Origin: Phyllobacterium lublinensis
GTDB lineage: Bacteria; Pseudomonadota; Alphaproteobacteria; Rhizobiales; Rhizobiaceae
NCBI RefSeq assembly: GCF_020164435.1
Contig: NZ_JAIUDQ010000010.1
Coordinates: 1-64,000, forward strand
DNA length: 64,000 nt
Direction of reading: 5' to 3'
A model generated the notes under the pieces. It worked only from the letters and a program-made list of their open reading frames with translations, searched no databases and had not been told where the DNA came from. Positions 26,346 to 35,445 of this stretch are shown piece after piece (position 1 is the first letter of the stretch; every line of letters starts with the position of its first letter). The position numbers and the translations under genes were made by a program.

Positions 26346-27062
26346 CTATTCGAACAGTTCACGATTTTCGGATTCGATCTGCGGCAGATCATTGAGAATG
26401 CCGTTTAGATGCGAACGCATGGCATCGGCCGCGGCGTCTGCATTCTTCGCGTCGATAGCCGCTAGAATACATTCGTGCTGGGTAATCAGATTTGCAATTG
26501 AGGCAGGGTTGCGTAGTTGAAGATTGCAGACCCTATCCATATGCGCCTTGATGTCTGAAATCGCATTCCAAGCGAGACCGCAGCCAGCCCCTTGTGCGAT
26601 GGCGATGTGAAACTGCTCATCCTCTCGTCGGAATGCATTGTGATCGTGTATTGCCATCGCTTGCTTCTGACGCGCCAAAATACCGTCCAGCTTGCTCCGG
26701 GTCCAACTGTCGAAACTGTCGCTGGCGCGGCGTACTACGGCAACCTCTATTGCTTCTCGAACGAAGCGGGCCTCCATCATCTGCCGTGCCGAAATCTTGA
26801 CCACGACTGTTCCACGATTTGGACGGATTTCTACGAGTTTGGATTTTGCGAGAGCGATGAGGGCTTCGCGAACCGGCTGGCGCGACACCCCCATCCGAGT
26901 GGCGATTTCCTGTTCGGAGAGGCGCGAACCGGGCGCAAGGTCGAGTCGGATGATTGCCTCGCGAAGGTCTCGCTCGACCTGAGCGGCCGTCGTCTCCCCG
27001 GTCTCGATTTTCAGAGTTTCAATGTTCAAGCTTTTCGTCGCCACTGTCTCGTTGACATCCAT
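26346..27062 (-). CDS. GntR-family regulator (FCD subfamily)
   Basis: A 238-residue protein with an N-terminal winged helix (about residues 25-95: LSEQEIATRMGVSRQPVREAL, wing VEIRPNRGTVVVKIS) and an FCD effector domain with metal-coordinating candidates (EDEQFHIAIAQGAG, TQHECILAAI). It is transcribed divergently from the ALDH gene at 27167. The uronate-type genes that follow suggest it responds to a sugar acid, as ExuR/GguR-type regulators do. The direct repeats at 27071-27088 lie immediately upstream of its start and are a plausible binding site. Confidence 0.88.
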   Translation of the reverse strand: MDVNETVATKSLNIETLKIETGETTAAQVERDLREAIIRLDLAPGSRLSEQEIATRMGVSRQPVREALIALAKSKLVEIRPNRGTVVVKISARQMMEARFVREAIEVAVVRRASDSFDSWTRSKLDGILARQKQAMAIHDHNAFRREDEQFHIAIAQGAGCGLAWNAISDIKAHMDRVCNLQLRNPASIANLITQHECILAAIDAKNADAAADAMRSHLNGILNDLPQIESENRELFE

Positions 27063-27070
27063 TTATAACC

Positions 27071-27088
27071 ACCATACAGTACCATACA
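27071..27088. promoter_or_regulatory. Candidate operator: two ACCATACA direct repeats
   Basis: accataca occurs at 27071-27078 and again at 27081-27088, exactly 10 bp apart, so both copies face the same side of the helix. They lie 9-26 bp upstream of the GntR start codon and about 80 bp before the divergent ALDH gene, well placed to control both. The assignment is by pattern and position only. Confidence 0.45.
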
Positions 27089-27166
27089 ATTTGGCGACAA
27101 GACAAGCGCGGCGCTCGATTTGCCGGGCCGGGACGGGGGGCCGGGGCAGAAATCCCGGTAGGTCGA

Positions 27167-28687
27167 TTGACGATACAGAGCAATTTCATAACTCCGGATT
27201 CTACTGATCCACGTCTGCAGAGTAAAATCCGCTACCAGATGCTTGTCGATGGGAAATCCGTCGATGCCGGCTCGGGCCGAACTATAGATCGCACAAGCCC
27301 GGGGCATTCAGGCATTGTTGTCGGAGTGTGGCCCGAAGCGTCTGCGGATGATGTCCGCACAGCTATTGCAGCCGCTCGCCGTGCCTTCGATAGCGGCCCA
27401 TGGCCGCGCATGTCGGGTGCCGAACGGTCGCGGCTGATGTTCAAGACGGCGGAGCTCATTCTTGCCCATGTGGAGGAGATCGCTCTGATCGAAAGCCTGG
27501 AGGTTGGCAAGCCGATCGCCCAGGCGCGGGGAGAAATCACTTTCTGCGCCGATCTCTGGTCTTATGCGGCAGGTCAGGCGCGAGCTCTGGAAGGCCAGAC
27601 TCACAACAATATCGGGGACAACCGGCTCGGTCTCGTGCTTAGGGAGCCCGTTGGCGTGGTGGGCATCATCACGCCTTGGAACTTCCCCTTCATCATTGCC
27701 TCCGAGCGGGTGCCGTGGGCGATCGGCGGCGGCTGCACGGTCGTGCTGAAGCCATCCGAGTTCACCTCCGGCACGTCGATCCGCATGGCGGAGCTGGCGC
27801 GCGAGGCCGGCATTCCTGACGGCGTCTTCAATGTTGTCACCGGCTATGGTGATCCGGCGGGGCAAGTTCTGGCCGAGGATCCCGGAATCGACATGATCGC
27901 CTTCACCGGTTCGGTGCGGGTTGGGACGAAGCTCGGAGAGATAGCGGCGCGTAGCATCAAGCGAGTTGGTCTCGAGCTGGGTGGCAAGGGACCGCAGATC
28001 GTCTTCGCAGATGCGGATTTGCAAGCGGCAGCAGATGGTATCGCCTATGGTGTCTACCACAATGCTGGCCAATGTTGCATTTCGGGAAGCCGGCTCCTCG
28101 TGCAGGAGGGTATCCGCGATGCGCTGCTTGATCGTATTCTCGACATTTCCCGCAAGGTTACCTTCGGCGATCCGTTGAACGAACGGACGAAGATTGGCGC
28201 CATGATCTCTGAGGCGCACGCCGCCAAGGTGCATTCCTATGTTGAGGCGGGTCAGAACGCCGGTGCCGAATTGCTACTCGGCGGAACAAGGGTCGGCGAG
28301 GGTGCCGGGCTTTATTATGCGCCCACCGTGTTTTCCGGGGTAACGTCGGACATGTCGATCGCTCAGGAAGAAATCTTTGGACCGGTTCTGTCGACACTGA
28401 CATTCAAGACCGCCGATGAGGCTGTCGCCTTGGCAAATGCCTCGGAATTCGGTTTGTCTGCCAGCGTTTGGTCTACAAATCTCGAAAATGCTCTTCAAAG
28501 CATCCGGCGCATTCGTGCCGGGCGCTGCTGGATCAATAGCGTCATCGACGGTGCGCCAGAACTACCAATCGGTGGCTACAAGAAAAGCGGTCTGGGGCGT
28601 GAGCTCGGCCGCTACGGTTTTGACGAGTATTCGCAGTTCAAAGGCATTCACGTGACTTTGGGCCGGCCGGATCCTTGGTTCGGGTAA
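27167..28687 (+). CDS. Aldehyde dehydrogenase
   Basis: A 506-residue NAD(P)-dependent ALDH. The frame starts with a TTG at 27167 after a weak GGTAGG; an internal ATG at 27239 would cut into the conserved N-terminus. Motifs: PWNFPFII (about residue 170), AFTGSVRVGTKL (about 245), general-base Glu in GLELGGKGPQI (about 268) and nucleophile Cys in NAGQCCISGSR (about 302). With a sugar importer and KduI downstream, it may oxidise a semialdehyde of a uronate or pentose breakdown route, for example 2-oxoglutarate semialdehyde. It is only about 35% similar by eye to the ALDH at 9197, so the two are not recent duplicates. Confidence 0.85.
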   Translation: MTIQSNFITPDSTDPRLQSKIRYQMLVDGKSVDAGSGRTIDRTSPGHSGIVVGVWPEASADDVRTAIAAARRAFDSGPWPRMSGAERSRLMFKTAELILAHVEEIALIESLEVGKPIAQARGEITFCADLWSYAAGQARALEGQTHNNIGDNRLGLVLREPVGVVGIITPWNFPFIIASERVPWAIGGGCTVVLKPSEFTSGTSIRMAELAREAGIPDGVFNVVTGYGDPAGQVLAEDPGIDMIAFTGSVRVGTKLGEIAARSIKRVGLELGGKGPQIVFADADLQAAADGIAYGVYHNAGQCCISGSRLLVQEGIRDALLDRILDISRKVTFGDPLNERTKIGAMISEAHAAKVHSYVEAGQNAGAELLLGGTRVGEGAGLYYAPTVFSGVTSDMSIAQEEIFGPVLSTLTFKTADEAVALANASEFGLSASVWSTNLENALQSIRRIRAGRCWINSVIDGAPELPIGGYKKSGLGRELGRYGFDEYSQFKGIHVTLGRPDPWFG

Positions 28688-28809
28688 CGCTGGTTATCGG
28701 CAACTGAGGGGGAGGGGAAAATCTTGACTGGCGCGATCTTTGGTCGGAGCTCGCCAGCCAAGACATGGGTCTTATGACCCCAATTGCACATCCAAGGGAG
28801 GATACGCAA

Positions 28810-29760
28810 ATGACATTGACCAAACTGAAAACCGCAATGTTTGCGGCGTGCGCAGCTATGGCTTTTACATCTACCGCCGTCGCGGCCGATGTCAAGGCAA
28901 CAATGATCATCTACCTCGATCCGAGTGTCCAGTTCTTCAATCCCGTGGTCAAAGGCGCACAGGATGCCGCCGCGCAGTTCGGCGTAGATCTCGACGTGCA
29001 ATATGCAAACAACGATCCGGTCCGACAGAATGACCTTATCGAGAGCGCTACCGTCAGCGGCGTCGATGGTATCGCGGTTGCAATTTCCAGTTCCGATGCA
29101 TTCGATGCCAGCATCTGCTCGGCAGTCAAAGCGGGGATCATCGTTATCGGGTTCAACAATGACGATCTCGAAGGAGCCAAGGGCAATTGCCGCCAAGCTT
29201 ATGTCGGAATGAACGAGTTTGCGTCAGGTTATGAACTTGGCAATCGCATGATCGAGCAGTTCGGCCTCAAACAAGGTGATGTCGTATTCAACCCGCGCGA
29301 AATTCCCGAGGCGAGCTTCGCAGTTGCGCGCGGTGGCGGCATCGAGAAGGCAATGACGGAAAAGGGCATTAAGGTCGAGACCGTTCGCTCTGGCCTCGAT
29401 CCAGCCGAGGCGCAGAACATCATCGCCCAATTTCTGATTGCAAATCCTGGCGTTAAGGCGCTGTTCGGCACCGGATCTGTTACCTCGACGGTAGGGGCAG
29501 GCGCCATCAAGGACGCCGGCGTCAACATTCCGTTCGGCGGGTTCGATCTTGCGGTAGAAATTGTCAATGCAGTGGAATCGGGTGCCATGTTTGCGACGAT
29601 GGACCAGCAGCCCTACCTGCAAGGCTACTATCCCATTGCCCAAATCGCGCTTGCGAAAAAATACGGTCTGACGCCGACGGATGTTGATACGGGTCAGGGC
29701 GCATTTCTTGACAAATCGCGCATCAGCTCTGTCAAGCCGCTGATCGGCAGTTATCGATAG
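28810..29760 (+). CDS. Sugar ABC transporter substrate-binding protein (RbsB/type 1 periplasmic)
   Basis: A 316-residue protein from the ATG at 28810, which follows GGGAGG. A signal peptide is cleaved after VAA near residue 23. The mature part has two Rossmann-like lobes typical of ribose/galactose-binding proteins (IYLDPSVQFFNPVVKGAQDAA, GVDGIAVAISSSDAF, VGMNEFASGYELGNRM, FGTGSVTSTVGA). A hairpin at 29774-29805 follows. Its partners are the permease and ATPase immediately downstream. KduI in the same operon points to a uronate or an oligouronide-derived ligand. Confidence 0.88.
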   Translation: MTLTKLKTAMFAACAAMAFTSTAVAADVKATMIIYLDPSVQFFNPVVKGAQDAAAQFGVDLDVQYANNDPVRQNDLIESATVSGVDGIAVAISSSDAFDASICSAVKAGIIVIGFNNDDLEGAKGNCRQAYVGMNEFASGYELGNRMIEQFGLKQGDVVFNPREIPEASFAVARGGGIEKAMTEKGIKVETVRSGLDPAEAQNIIAQFLIANPGVKALFGTGSVTSTVGAGAIKDAGVNIPFGGFDLAVEIVNAVESGAMFATMDQQPYLQGYYPIAQIALAKKYGLTPTDVDTGQGAFLDKSRISSVKPLIGSYR

Positions 29761-29773
29761 GGCACCAAGCCTG

Positions 29774-29805
29774 GAAGACCTTTCGGCCAAAACCGAAGGG
29801 TCTTC
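29774..29805 (+). terminator. Hairpin after the sugar-binding protein gene (attenuator)
   Basis: gaagacctttcgg (29774-29786) pairs with ccgaagggtcttc (29793-29805), 13 bp with one G-U pair and a 6-nt loop. No T-tract follows. Its position between binding-protein and permease genes is classic for differential expression within an ABC-transporter operon. Confidence 0.65.
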
Positions 29806-29832
29806 GCCATCCCTGCAGAAAGAGTAACGACA

Positions 29833-30852
29833 GTGACTTACACCATGACCGACAGTGTTGTGCCGAAATCGCGCACCCGAAAACAATCGCTGCTGAAGCA
29901 GATCATGGCCATGCCTGCGGGCGCCATTTTGCTGGTTTTCGTGGCTCTGCAGATTGTCTGTATCGTTGGCGCGCTCGTCTATCCCGACGACTTCCGTTAT
30001 TTGTCGCCACAAAACCTCACGATCCTCATGAAGGCAATACCCGTGCTCGGATGCCTGGCACTCGGCGCCGGTATCCTGATGATTGCGGGCGAGTTCGATC
30101 TGTCCATTGGTTCCGTCTACACCTTTACGGCAGTCTTGATAGCGACTTTGGTGGATACTGGCGTGAGCGCCTTCATTGCCGCGCCGCTCGGTATCCTCAC
30201 AGGTGTGTTGATCGGTCTTCTCAACGGGACGATCACGCTGCGCTTCGGCCTGCCGTCCTTCATCGTCACGCTGGGCGGCCTCCTGTTCTGGCGCGGCGCG
30301 GTGCTGCTCTACAATGGCGCCGTCCAGGTACGTTTCGATCCGGAACCAATCTTCTCCAGCCTGTTTGCCGGTACGATCTTCGGTGTGAACGCCGCATTTA
30401 TTTGGATCATTTTGTTCGTCGTGGGCTTCTATCTGCTGCTGCACCGCCATAAGTTCGGCAACCATGTGTTTGCTACCGGCGGCAATCGTGCTGCCGCAAC
30501 GGCCATCGGCATCAACACCGATCGCGTCAAGCTCATTGCCTTTGCCATAGCTGGCGGCATGGCTGCCGTTGCGGGCATCATCGCGACCGCGCGCGTCGGC
30601 AGCGTTCAGCCTGGGCAGGGGGCAGGGCTCGAGCTGCAGGCGATAGCCGCGTGCGTCATAGGCGGGCTTTCGCTGAGCGGCGGACGCGGATCGATCATCG
30701 GCATCTTCCTCGGTGTCATGCTGATCCACACCATCACCGATGTGCTTTTATTGTTAAGAGCGCCAGGCTTCTACCTCGACATGTTCATCGCAACCCTGAT
30801 CGTTGTCGCCGCCGCGTTCAACCATCTCATCGAACGCCGGGGCGCTGCATGA
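29833..30852 (+). CDS. Sugar ABC transporter permease (RbsC-like)
   Basis: A 339-residue inner-membrane protein with about ten hydrophobic helices. It has the RbsC-type signature IAGEFDLSIGSVYTF (about residue 92) and the cytoplasmic loop FATGGNRAAATAIGIN (about residue 215), which docks on the ATPase. GTG at 29833 is used here; an ATG four codons later is possible. It overlaps the ATPase gene by 4 nt (ATGA). One permease gene implies a homodimer. Confidence 0.9.
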   Translation: MTYTMTDSVVPKSRTRKQSLLKQIMAMPAGAILLVFVALQIVCIVGALVYPDDFRYLSPQNLTILMKAIPVLGCLALGAGILMIAGEFDLSIGSVYTFTAVLIATLVDTGVSAFIAAPLGILTGVLIGLLNGTITLRFGLPSFIVTLGGLLFWRGAVLLYNGAVQVRFDPEPIFSSLFAGTIFGVNAAFIWIILFVVGFYLLLHRHKFGNHVFATGGNRAAATAIGINTDRVKLIAFAIAGGMAAVAGIIATARVGSVQPGQGAGLELQAIAACVIGGLSLSGGRGSIIGIFLGVMLIHTITDVLLLLRAPGFYLDMFIATLIVVAAAFNHLIERRGAA

Positions 30853-31589
30853 TTTCCTCATCCAATCTTCTGGAATTGCACAATATCTCCAAGAGTTATG
30901 GTGCGCTGACCGCGCTACGGGACCTGAGCTTCCATGTCGGCCACAGCGAGGTCGTCGGTCTTTTGGGCGACAACGGGGCCGGCAAATCAACCACCGTCAA
31001 TCTGATTTCAGGGATTCAGAAGCCGACCTCCGGCTATCTGAGCATCGACGGTCAAAAGACGATGTTCACCTGCCGGTCCGATTCCGCCGATGCCGGCATT
31101 GAAACCATTTATCAGAACACTGCGCTCGTGGATTCTCTGTCGATCACGCGCAACATCTTCATGGGGCGTGAGCGTACCAATGCATTCGGATTCTTGAAAC
31201 AGACCGAAATGCGTGAAATTGCCATGGAGGTCCTGGAGAAAGCCGTCCACATTTCCGGCATTGATTCACCCGACAAGCTGGTGGGTGATCTGTCGGGCGG
31301 CCAGAAGCAAGCGGTCGCCATCGCCCGCGCTGTCTTCTTCAAGCGGCGGGTGCTCCTGCTCGATGAACCGACTTCTGCTTTGTCCGTACGCGAAACGGAA
31401 GCGCTGCTCGCGCAGGTTCTGAAACTGAAGGCAGAGAACGTGTCGAGCGTGCTGGTGACACATAATTTGTATCACGCTTACCAGGTTTGCGACCGTTTCG
31501 TAATCATGAGCCATGGAACCAAGGTGTTCGATGTGAAGAAGGCAGATACCACCATAAGTCAGCTCACCGAATATGTGGTCCTCACCTGA
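30849..31589 (+). CDS. Sugar ABC transporter ATP-binding protein, single-domain
   Basis: A 246-residue ATPase. A longer frame back to 30651 only reads through the permease gene; the coupled ATG at 30849 begins MISSSNLLELHNISKSYG. Walker A GDNGAGKST lies near residue 42, signature LSGGQKQAVAIAR near 147 and Walker B VLLLDEPTSALS near 167. RbsA-type systems usually have a fused double ATPase of about 500 residues; this is a single half, as in FrcA-type sugar importers, and would work as a homodimer. Confidence 0.9.
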   Translation: MISSSNLLELHNISKSYGALTALRDLSFHVGHSEVVGLLGDNGAGKSTTVNLISGIQKPTSGYLSIDGQKTMFTCRSDSADAGIETIYQNTALVDSLSITRNIFMGRERTNAFGFLKQTEMREIAMEVLEKAVHISGIDSPDKLVGDLSGGQKQAVAIARAVFFKRRVLLLDEPTSALSVRETEALLAQVLKLKAENVSSVLVTHNLYHAYQVCDRFVIMSHGTKVFDVKKADTTISQLTEYVVLT

Positions 31590-31619
31590 AATGTCTGTCA
31601 AACGCAAGAGGCAAATGCC

Positions 31620-32462
31620 GTGACAATATCCGTAAACGTACGCCAGGTCGTTGGTCCAGAAGATGCCGCAAAGCGGGATACGCAAGGCTTGCGGGAAGGA
31701 TTTCTGATCGAGGAACTATTCTCGAAGGGACGCATAAAACTCACCTATAGCCATCTCGATCGGATGATCGTCGCAGGGATCGTTCCGACAAGCGAAACTC
31801 TTGTCATTGATAGGGTCAAGGAAACTGGTACGGAGCAGTTTCTCGAACGGCGCGAAGCTGCCGTTCTCAATATCGGCGGCAGTGGCACGGTCATCGTCGG
31901 CGATGTCGAGCATTCACTCGCATTTCAGGATGCGCTCTATGTCGGCATGGGGCAGGGACCACTGTCTTTCCGCAGCGACGACCGGGACAATCCTGCTGAG
32001 TTCTATCTTTTAAGTACGCCCGCACATCGTGCCTGTCCGACCGTGCACATCACGCTCGACATGGCGAAGAAAGTGCGCATGGGCTCTGCCGAAGATGCCA
32101 ATGCCCGCACAATCAACCAATATGTGCACCCGGATGTCTGCGAAAGCTGCCAGCTCCTGGTGGGACTCACCACGTTCGAGGCCGGATCGGTCTGGAACAC
32201 GATGCCAGCACATCTGCACGACAGGCGGATGGAGGTTTATCTCTATTTCGGCATGGACGAGGCGACACGCATCTTCCATTTCATGGGGGAGCCGCACGAA
32301 ACGAGGCATCTGGTCTTGAAAAGCCACGAGGCGGTGCTGTCGCCTGGGTGGTCCATCCACTCCGGTGCTGGCACCGGACGATACTCTTTCATTTGGGCGA
32401 TGGCGGGGGACAATATGAGTTTCACCGATATGGACAAAGTGCCGATGGAAAATCTGAGATGA
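31620..32462 (+). CDS. kduI: 5-dehydro-4-deoxy-D-glucuronate isomerase
   Basis: A 280-residue cupin-type protein of exact KduI length. The zinc site is seen in MPAHLHDRRMEVYLYF (His-x-His and Glu, about residues 198-212), with a further His in SIHSGAGTGRYSFIW. KduI interconverts 5-keto-4-deoxyuronate and 3-deoxy-D-glycero-2,5-hexodiulosonate in pectin and uronate breakdown. The GTG start lies 30 nt after the ATPase gene, within the operon. The usual partner dehydrogenase KduD is not in this cluster; the downstream gene is cspA, so the pathway must be completed elsewhere. Confidence 0.9.
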   Translation: MTISVNVRQVVGPEDAAKRDTQGLREGFLIEELFSKGRIKLTYSHLDRMIVAGIVPTSETLVIDRVKETGTEQFLERREAAVLNIGGSGTVIVGDVEHSLAFQDALYVGMGQGPLSFRSDDRDNPAEFYLLSTPAHRACPTVHITLDMAKKVRMGSAEDANARTINQYVHPDVCESCQLLVGLTTFEAGSVWNTMPAHLHDRRMEVYLYFGMDEATRIFHFMGEPHETRHLVLKSHEAVLSPGWSIHSGAGTGRYSFIWAMAGDNMSFTDMDKVPMENLR

Positions 32463-32578
32463 ACCCGTTCCAACTTTCCGGCTGTTGCGCCATATTTTTG
32501 AGCCTCGTGGCAGGCCGCAGATCGCGGTTGGCATCCTCGACGACAGCGCATTATGATCGCGCCGGAAAATTCTACTGA

Positions 32579-32606
32579 TTGACATTTCCTGCCGAGCCCA
32601 TAAGTC
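32579..32606 (+). promoter_or_regulatory. Candidate promoter of cspA
   Basis: TTGACA (32579-32584) is a perfect -35 hexamer, followed at 16-17 bp by a weak -10 (TAAGTC, 32601-32606). It would leave a leader of about 55-60 nt before the cspA start, in keeping with the long leaders of cold-shock mRNAs. Confidence 0.45.
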
Positions 32607-32670
32607 TCCGGTGGCACTACACTCGGATTACCCAATCTTTTGGAAACTCTTACGCGCGAAGAAGATGAAA

Positions 32671-32880
32671 ATGGCTACTGGCACTGTGAAATGGTTTAAC
32701 GCCACAAAAGGTTTTGGCTTCATCCAGCCGGACGATGGCGGTACTGATGTTTTCGTCCATATCTCTGCAGTCGAGCGGGCTGGATTGCGTGCCCTCAATG
32801 ATGGCCAGAAAATCAAGTACGAGATCGTCCAAGACCGCCGTTCCGGCAAATCGTCTGCTGACAACCTCAGCGTTGACTGA
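32671..32880 (+). CDS. cspA: Cold-shock protein
   Basis: A 69-residue single cold-shock domain. It begins [19 protein letters not shown], with RNP1 KGFGFI and RNP2 DVFVHI, the nucleic-acid-binding aromatic surface of the OB fold. The open frame runs further upstream to 32611, but the family start at MATG is clear. It acts as an RNA chaperone in the cytoplasm. It stands between the KduI gene and a decayed stretch and probably has its own promoter. Confidence 0.93.
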   Translation: MATGTVKWFNATKGFGFIQPDDGGTDVFVHISAVERAGLRALNDGQKIKYEIVQDRRSGKSSADNLSVD

Positions 32881-33279
32881 ATAACTGAATTCTCGGTCTC
32901 GGCTTGTGAGAGCCAAACCAGCGGTTGCTGCTACCCAGCCCTCTATCGATGCAGTCTCGACGGCCGAACCCGAACGCCGGAGATGTAAACGTCTCTGGCA
33001 GGTTCTGCCGTCGGACGCATTGAGGACGTAGCGTTTGTTATCGTGTTCGCCGGACGCGGCCGTAGATGAAAACGGATACACGGAGCTGCTGACTGAGCGT
33101 TCGCGCTCGACCTTGCGGCGTGTGACTTCGACGTTGAGCAGCGTCGAGGTAAGGATTTCGCAACATCAATGTGAAGAGGTTTTGCGTCACGAAGCTGATT
33201 GTGCTGACATTGGTGAGCGCATGCCGGCATACGACTCGATGAAGTTCAACACTGTGGAAGCATAGGTAAGACTGACGGA
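32881..33279. other. Intergenic region downstream of cspA
   Basis: About 400 bp with no recognisable gene. A 76-codon open frame at 33035-33265 on the plus strand has no motif or ribosome binding site. The base composition is coding-like in places, so this may be a worn-out gene, but nothing can be named. Confidence 0.4.
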
Positions 33280-35133
33280 TCAGAGAGGGGCGCTCCTCTC
33301 AAACAATTTTTGGAAGCGCGTGTGGCTTCGAAGAGGGTTCAAGTCTGAGTCCTTGCTGAACCACAAAATCTGCTCGGCACTGGCGTGCGGCAGAACTTTT
33401 TCCAGAACATCGATTGCCATATCGGTTTCGCCAAGCTGCGAATAGGTGCATGCGATGTTGTAAAGGGCCAAAAGATCATCGGGATCTATGGCTATTGCGC
33501 GGGCGGCCCACTCTTTGGCCCGGTCTCGCTCGCCGAGATGCGCGAGCGCTAGAGCGCCAAGTTGGGCGGGACCCGAATTCTCGGGATGCCGATTGAGTTC
33601 GTGCTCGGCCCGCTCCAAACCCAGTCGTGCTGCTCTGATCCTGTCCTCCTCACGTCCGAGAGAGCGGTAAACTGCAGTCAGTAGAACGGGGGAGCGGTAA
33701 TCGTCGGAGCGTATCTCCGCGGCACGTTCGAAATACTTGGCAGCTTGCTCGAAATCGCCCTGAGCATTGAAAAACCGGGCATAGAAGTAATTGGCTTCGT
33801 ACAAATTTGGATCGAGCGAAAGTGCTTGGTCGAATTCGGCAGCCGCCTCCTGGTGGCGGCCGCCGAATTGCAGGGCGAGCCCGCGAGACGCATGGGCCTC
33901 AGCCAATTTGGGGTCTAGTGACAGAGCCTTAGCACTCATTGCCAGGATGCCGTCTATCGAGACCTCGACGTGGTGCCAGGAATGGAGAATTGAATCGCAG
34001 TCAGCGATACCGGAGTAGGCGCGTGCGTAGCCAGGGTCGAGTTCTGCTGCCCTAGTGAACATGCGACGCGCCATTTGTACGTAGGATTTCGAGCACATGT
34101 GGGAAAACTGTCTTCCTCTGAGGTAGAAAGCGTACGCCTCAACATTTTCTGTAGGCGGTGCCGCCTGGATCGCCTTCTGCTCTTCCGGAAGTAGTTTCAC
34201 TTTCAGCTGATTCACGATGGCCTGTGTGATCTCGTCCTGGATCGCGAATATATCGGTCAACTCCCGATCGTAGCGGTCTGCCCATACATGGCTCCCATTC
34301 TTGCCGTCGATGAGCTGGCCGGTGACGCGAATGCGGGACCCGGCCTTGCGGACGCTGCCCTCCAGAAGAAACTTCACCCCGAGTTCCGCCGCGGCTTGCA
34401 GGGCCAGAATAGGCTTGTCCTTGTAGGTGAAAACGGTGTTGCGGGCGACCACCTGGAGGCCGGAAATTTTCGACAGGTCCGTAATAATGTCCTCAGTGAT
34501 GCCGTCGGAGAAGTATTCCTGTTCCGGATCGCCGCTCATATTGTCGAACGGTAAAACGGCGATTGACGTTCGTTCGGACCGAGTATCTGAATTTGGCAAG
34601 GGCCGATCAATCTGCGTCGGAAATGCTTCCAGATTTACGCGATAACAGGCGACCGGTTCAGTGATGTTTTTCACTCGCTTTTCCCCCATTGGTTCGAGAC
34701 GGATGGGGAGTTTCTTCTCAATCTCCTTCGACACCTTGCCTGATACGCAGATACCGCCCGGGTCAGCGAGCTCTTGCAGGCGGGCCGCTATGTTAACGCC
34801 ATCGCCGTAACGGTCGCTTCCTTCGACGATCACCTCGCCGAGATTGATTCCGATACGTACTTCGATCCCTTCACCAACCCTCGCATTCCGCTCAGCCATG
34901 CCGCGTTGGAGGGTCACGGCGCATTCGACCGCGTCGACGACGCTGCCGAACTCGGCCAGCAGACCGTCGCCCATGACCTTGAATATGCGCCCGTGATGTT
35001 TCTTGATTTCTGGCTCGAATAGCTCTTTACGGTCCGACCTCAGCCGTTCAAACGTCGCTGCTTCGTCTGCCTCCATTAAGGCAGAGTACCGTGCCACATC
35101 GGCGGCTAAAATCGCCGTTAACTTGCGTTCCAC
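33280..35133 (-). CDS. Class III nucleotide cyclase with TolB-like and TPR domains
   Basis: A 617-residue protein with a GTG start after GGGGAA. Residues about 5-165 are a class III adenylate/guanylate cyclase catalytic domain: LTAILAADVARYSALM carries the first metal Asp, KVMGDGLLAEF the second, and YGDGVNIAARLQ the transition-state region. Residues about 185-320 match the TolB-like domain common in this architecture (IAVLPFDNMSGDPEQEYFSD). Residues about 330-600 are TPR units (AYAFYLRGRQ, LALQFGGRHQEAAAEFDQAL). Rhizobia carry many such proteins. They may make cAMP in response to protein partners bound by the TPRs, though activity of individual members is often unproven. Confidence 0.88.
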   Translation of the reverse strand: MERKLTAILAADVARYSALMEADEAATFERLRSDRKELFEPEIKKHHGRIFKVMGDGLLAEFGSVVDAVECAVTLQRGMAERNARVGEGIEVRIGINLGEVIVEGSDRYGDGVNIAARLQELADPGGICVSGKVSKEIEKKLPIRLEPMGEKRVKNITEPVACYRVNLEAFPTQIDRPLPNSDTRSERTSIAVLPFDNMSGDPEQEYFSDGITEDIITDLSKISGLQVVARNTVFTYKDKPILALQAAAELGVKFLLEGSVRKAGSRIRVTGQLIDGKNGSHVWADRYDRELTDIFAIQDEITQAIVNQLKVKLLPEEQKAIQAAPPTENVEAYAFYLRGRQFSHMCSKSYVQMARRMFTRAAELDPGYARAYSGIADCDSILHSWHHVEVSIDGILAMSAKALSLDPKLAEAHASRGLALQFGGRHQEAAAEFDQALSLDPNLYEANYFYARFFNAQGDFEQAAKYFERAAEIRSDDYRSPVLLTAVYRSLGREEDRIRAARLGLERAEHELNRHPENSGPAQLGALALAHLGERDRAKEWAARAIAIDPDDLLALYNIACTYSQLGETDMAIDVLEKVLPHASAEQILWFSKDSDLNPLRSHTRFQKLFERSAPL

Positions 35134-35445
35134 TAGCAGAGTTCCCCGTGGTATCCCAACTGCAAGCCTACACCCCGCCGATACATGAGAAATTCTACCA
35201 AAATTTCGCGAGACGGCACCGAATGGTCTGCTCCGAAATTTGTTGACAGATGACTAGCCATCCAGCGTCGAATGCGTTCAGCGGGCTCTTTGGCGACCCG
35301 TAAACGGTTCTGAACGGGTATCCGGCGTCCTCGACCCGGCTGGGTTACCGGATAAGATAGCACAACCGCTCCACCGATGCCGAGCGTTTCCTTGGGTAAC
35401 GGCAAACCAAGAAATGTGCCGGGCGCCTGCGATCCCGGTGACTGC
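35134..35445. other. Intergenic region upstream of the cyclase gene
   Basis: A 312-bp gap between two minus-strand genes. It must contain the promoter of the cyclase gene. A 90-codon minus-strand frame (35133-35405) has no recognisable domain and no good start site, so it is not called. Confidence 0.4.

Noticed and set aside
29224-30729. 501-codon open frame on the minus strand
   Set aside because: Shadow of the sugar-binding-protein and permease genes; its composition follows from GC-rich third positions of the real genes.
35133-35405. 90-codon minus-strand frame upstream of the cyclase gene
   Set aside because: No motif and no good start; more likely promoter-region sequence.
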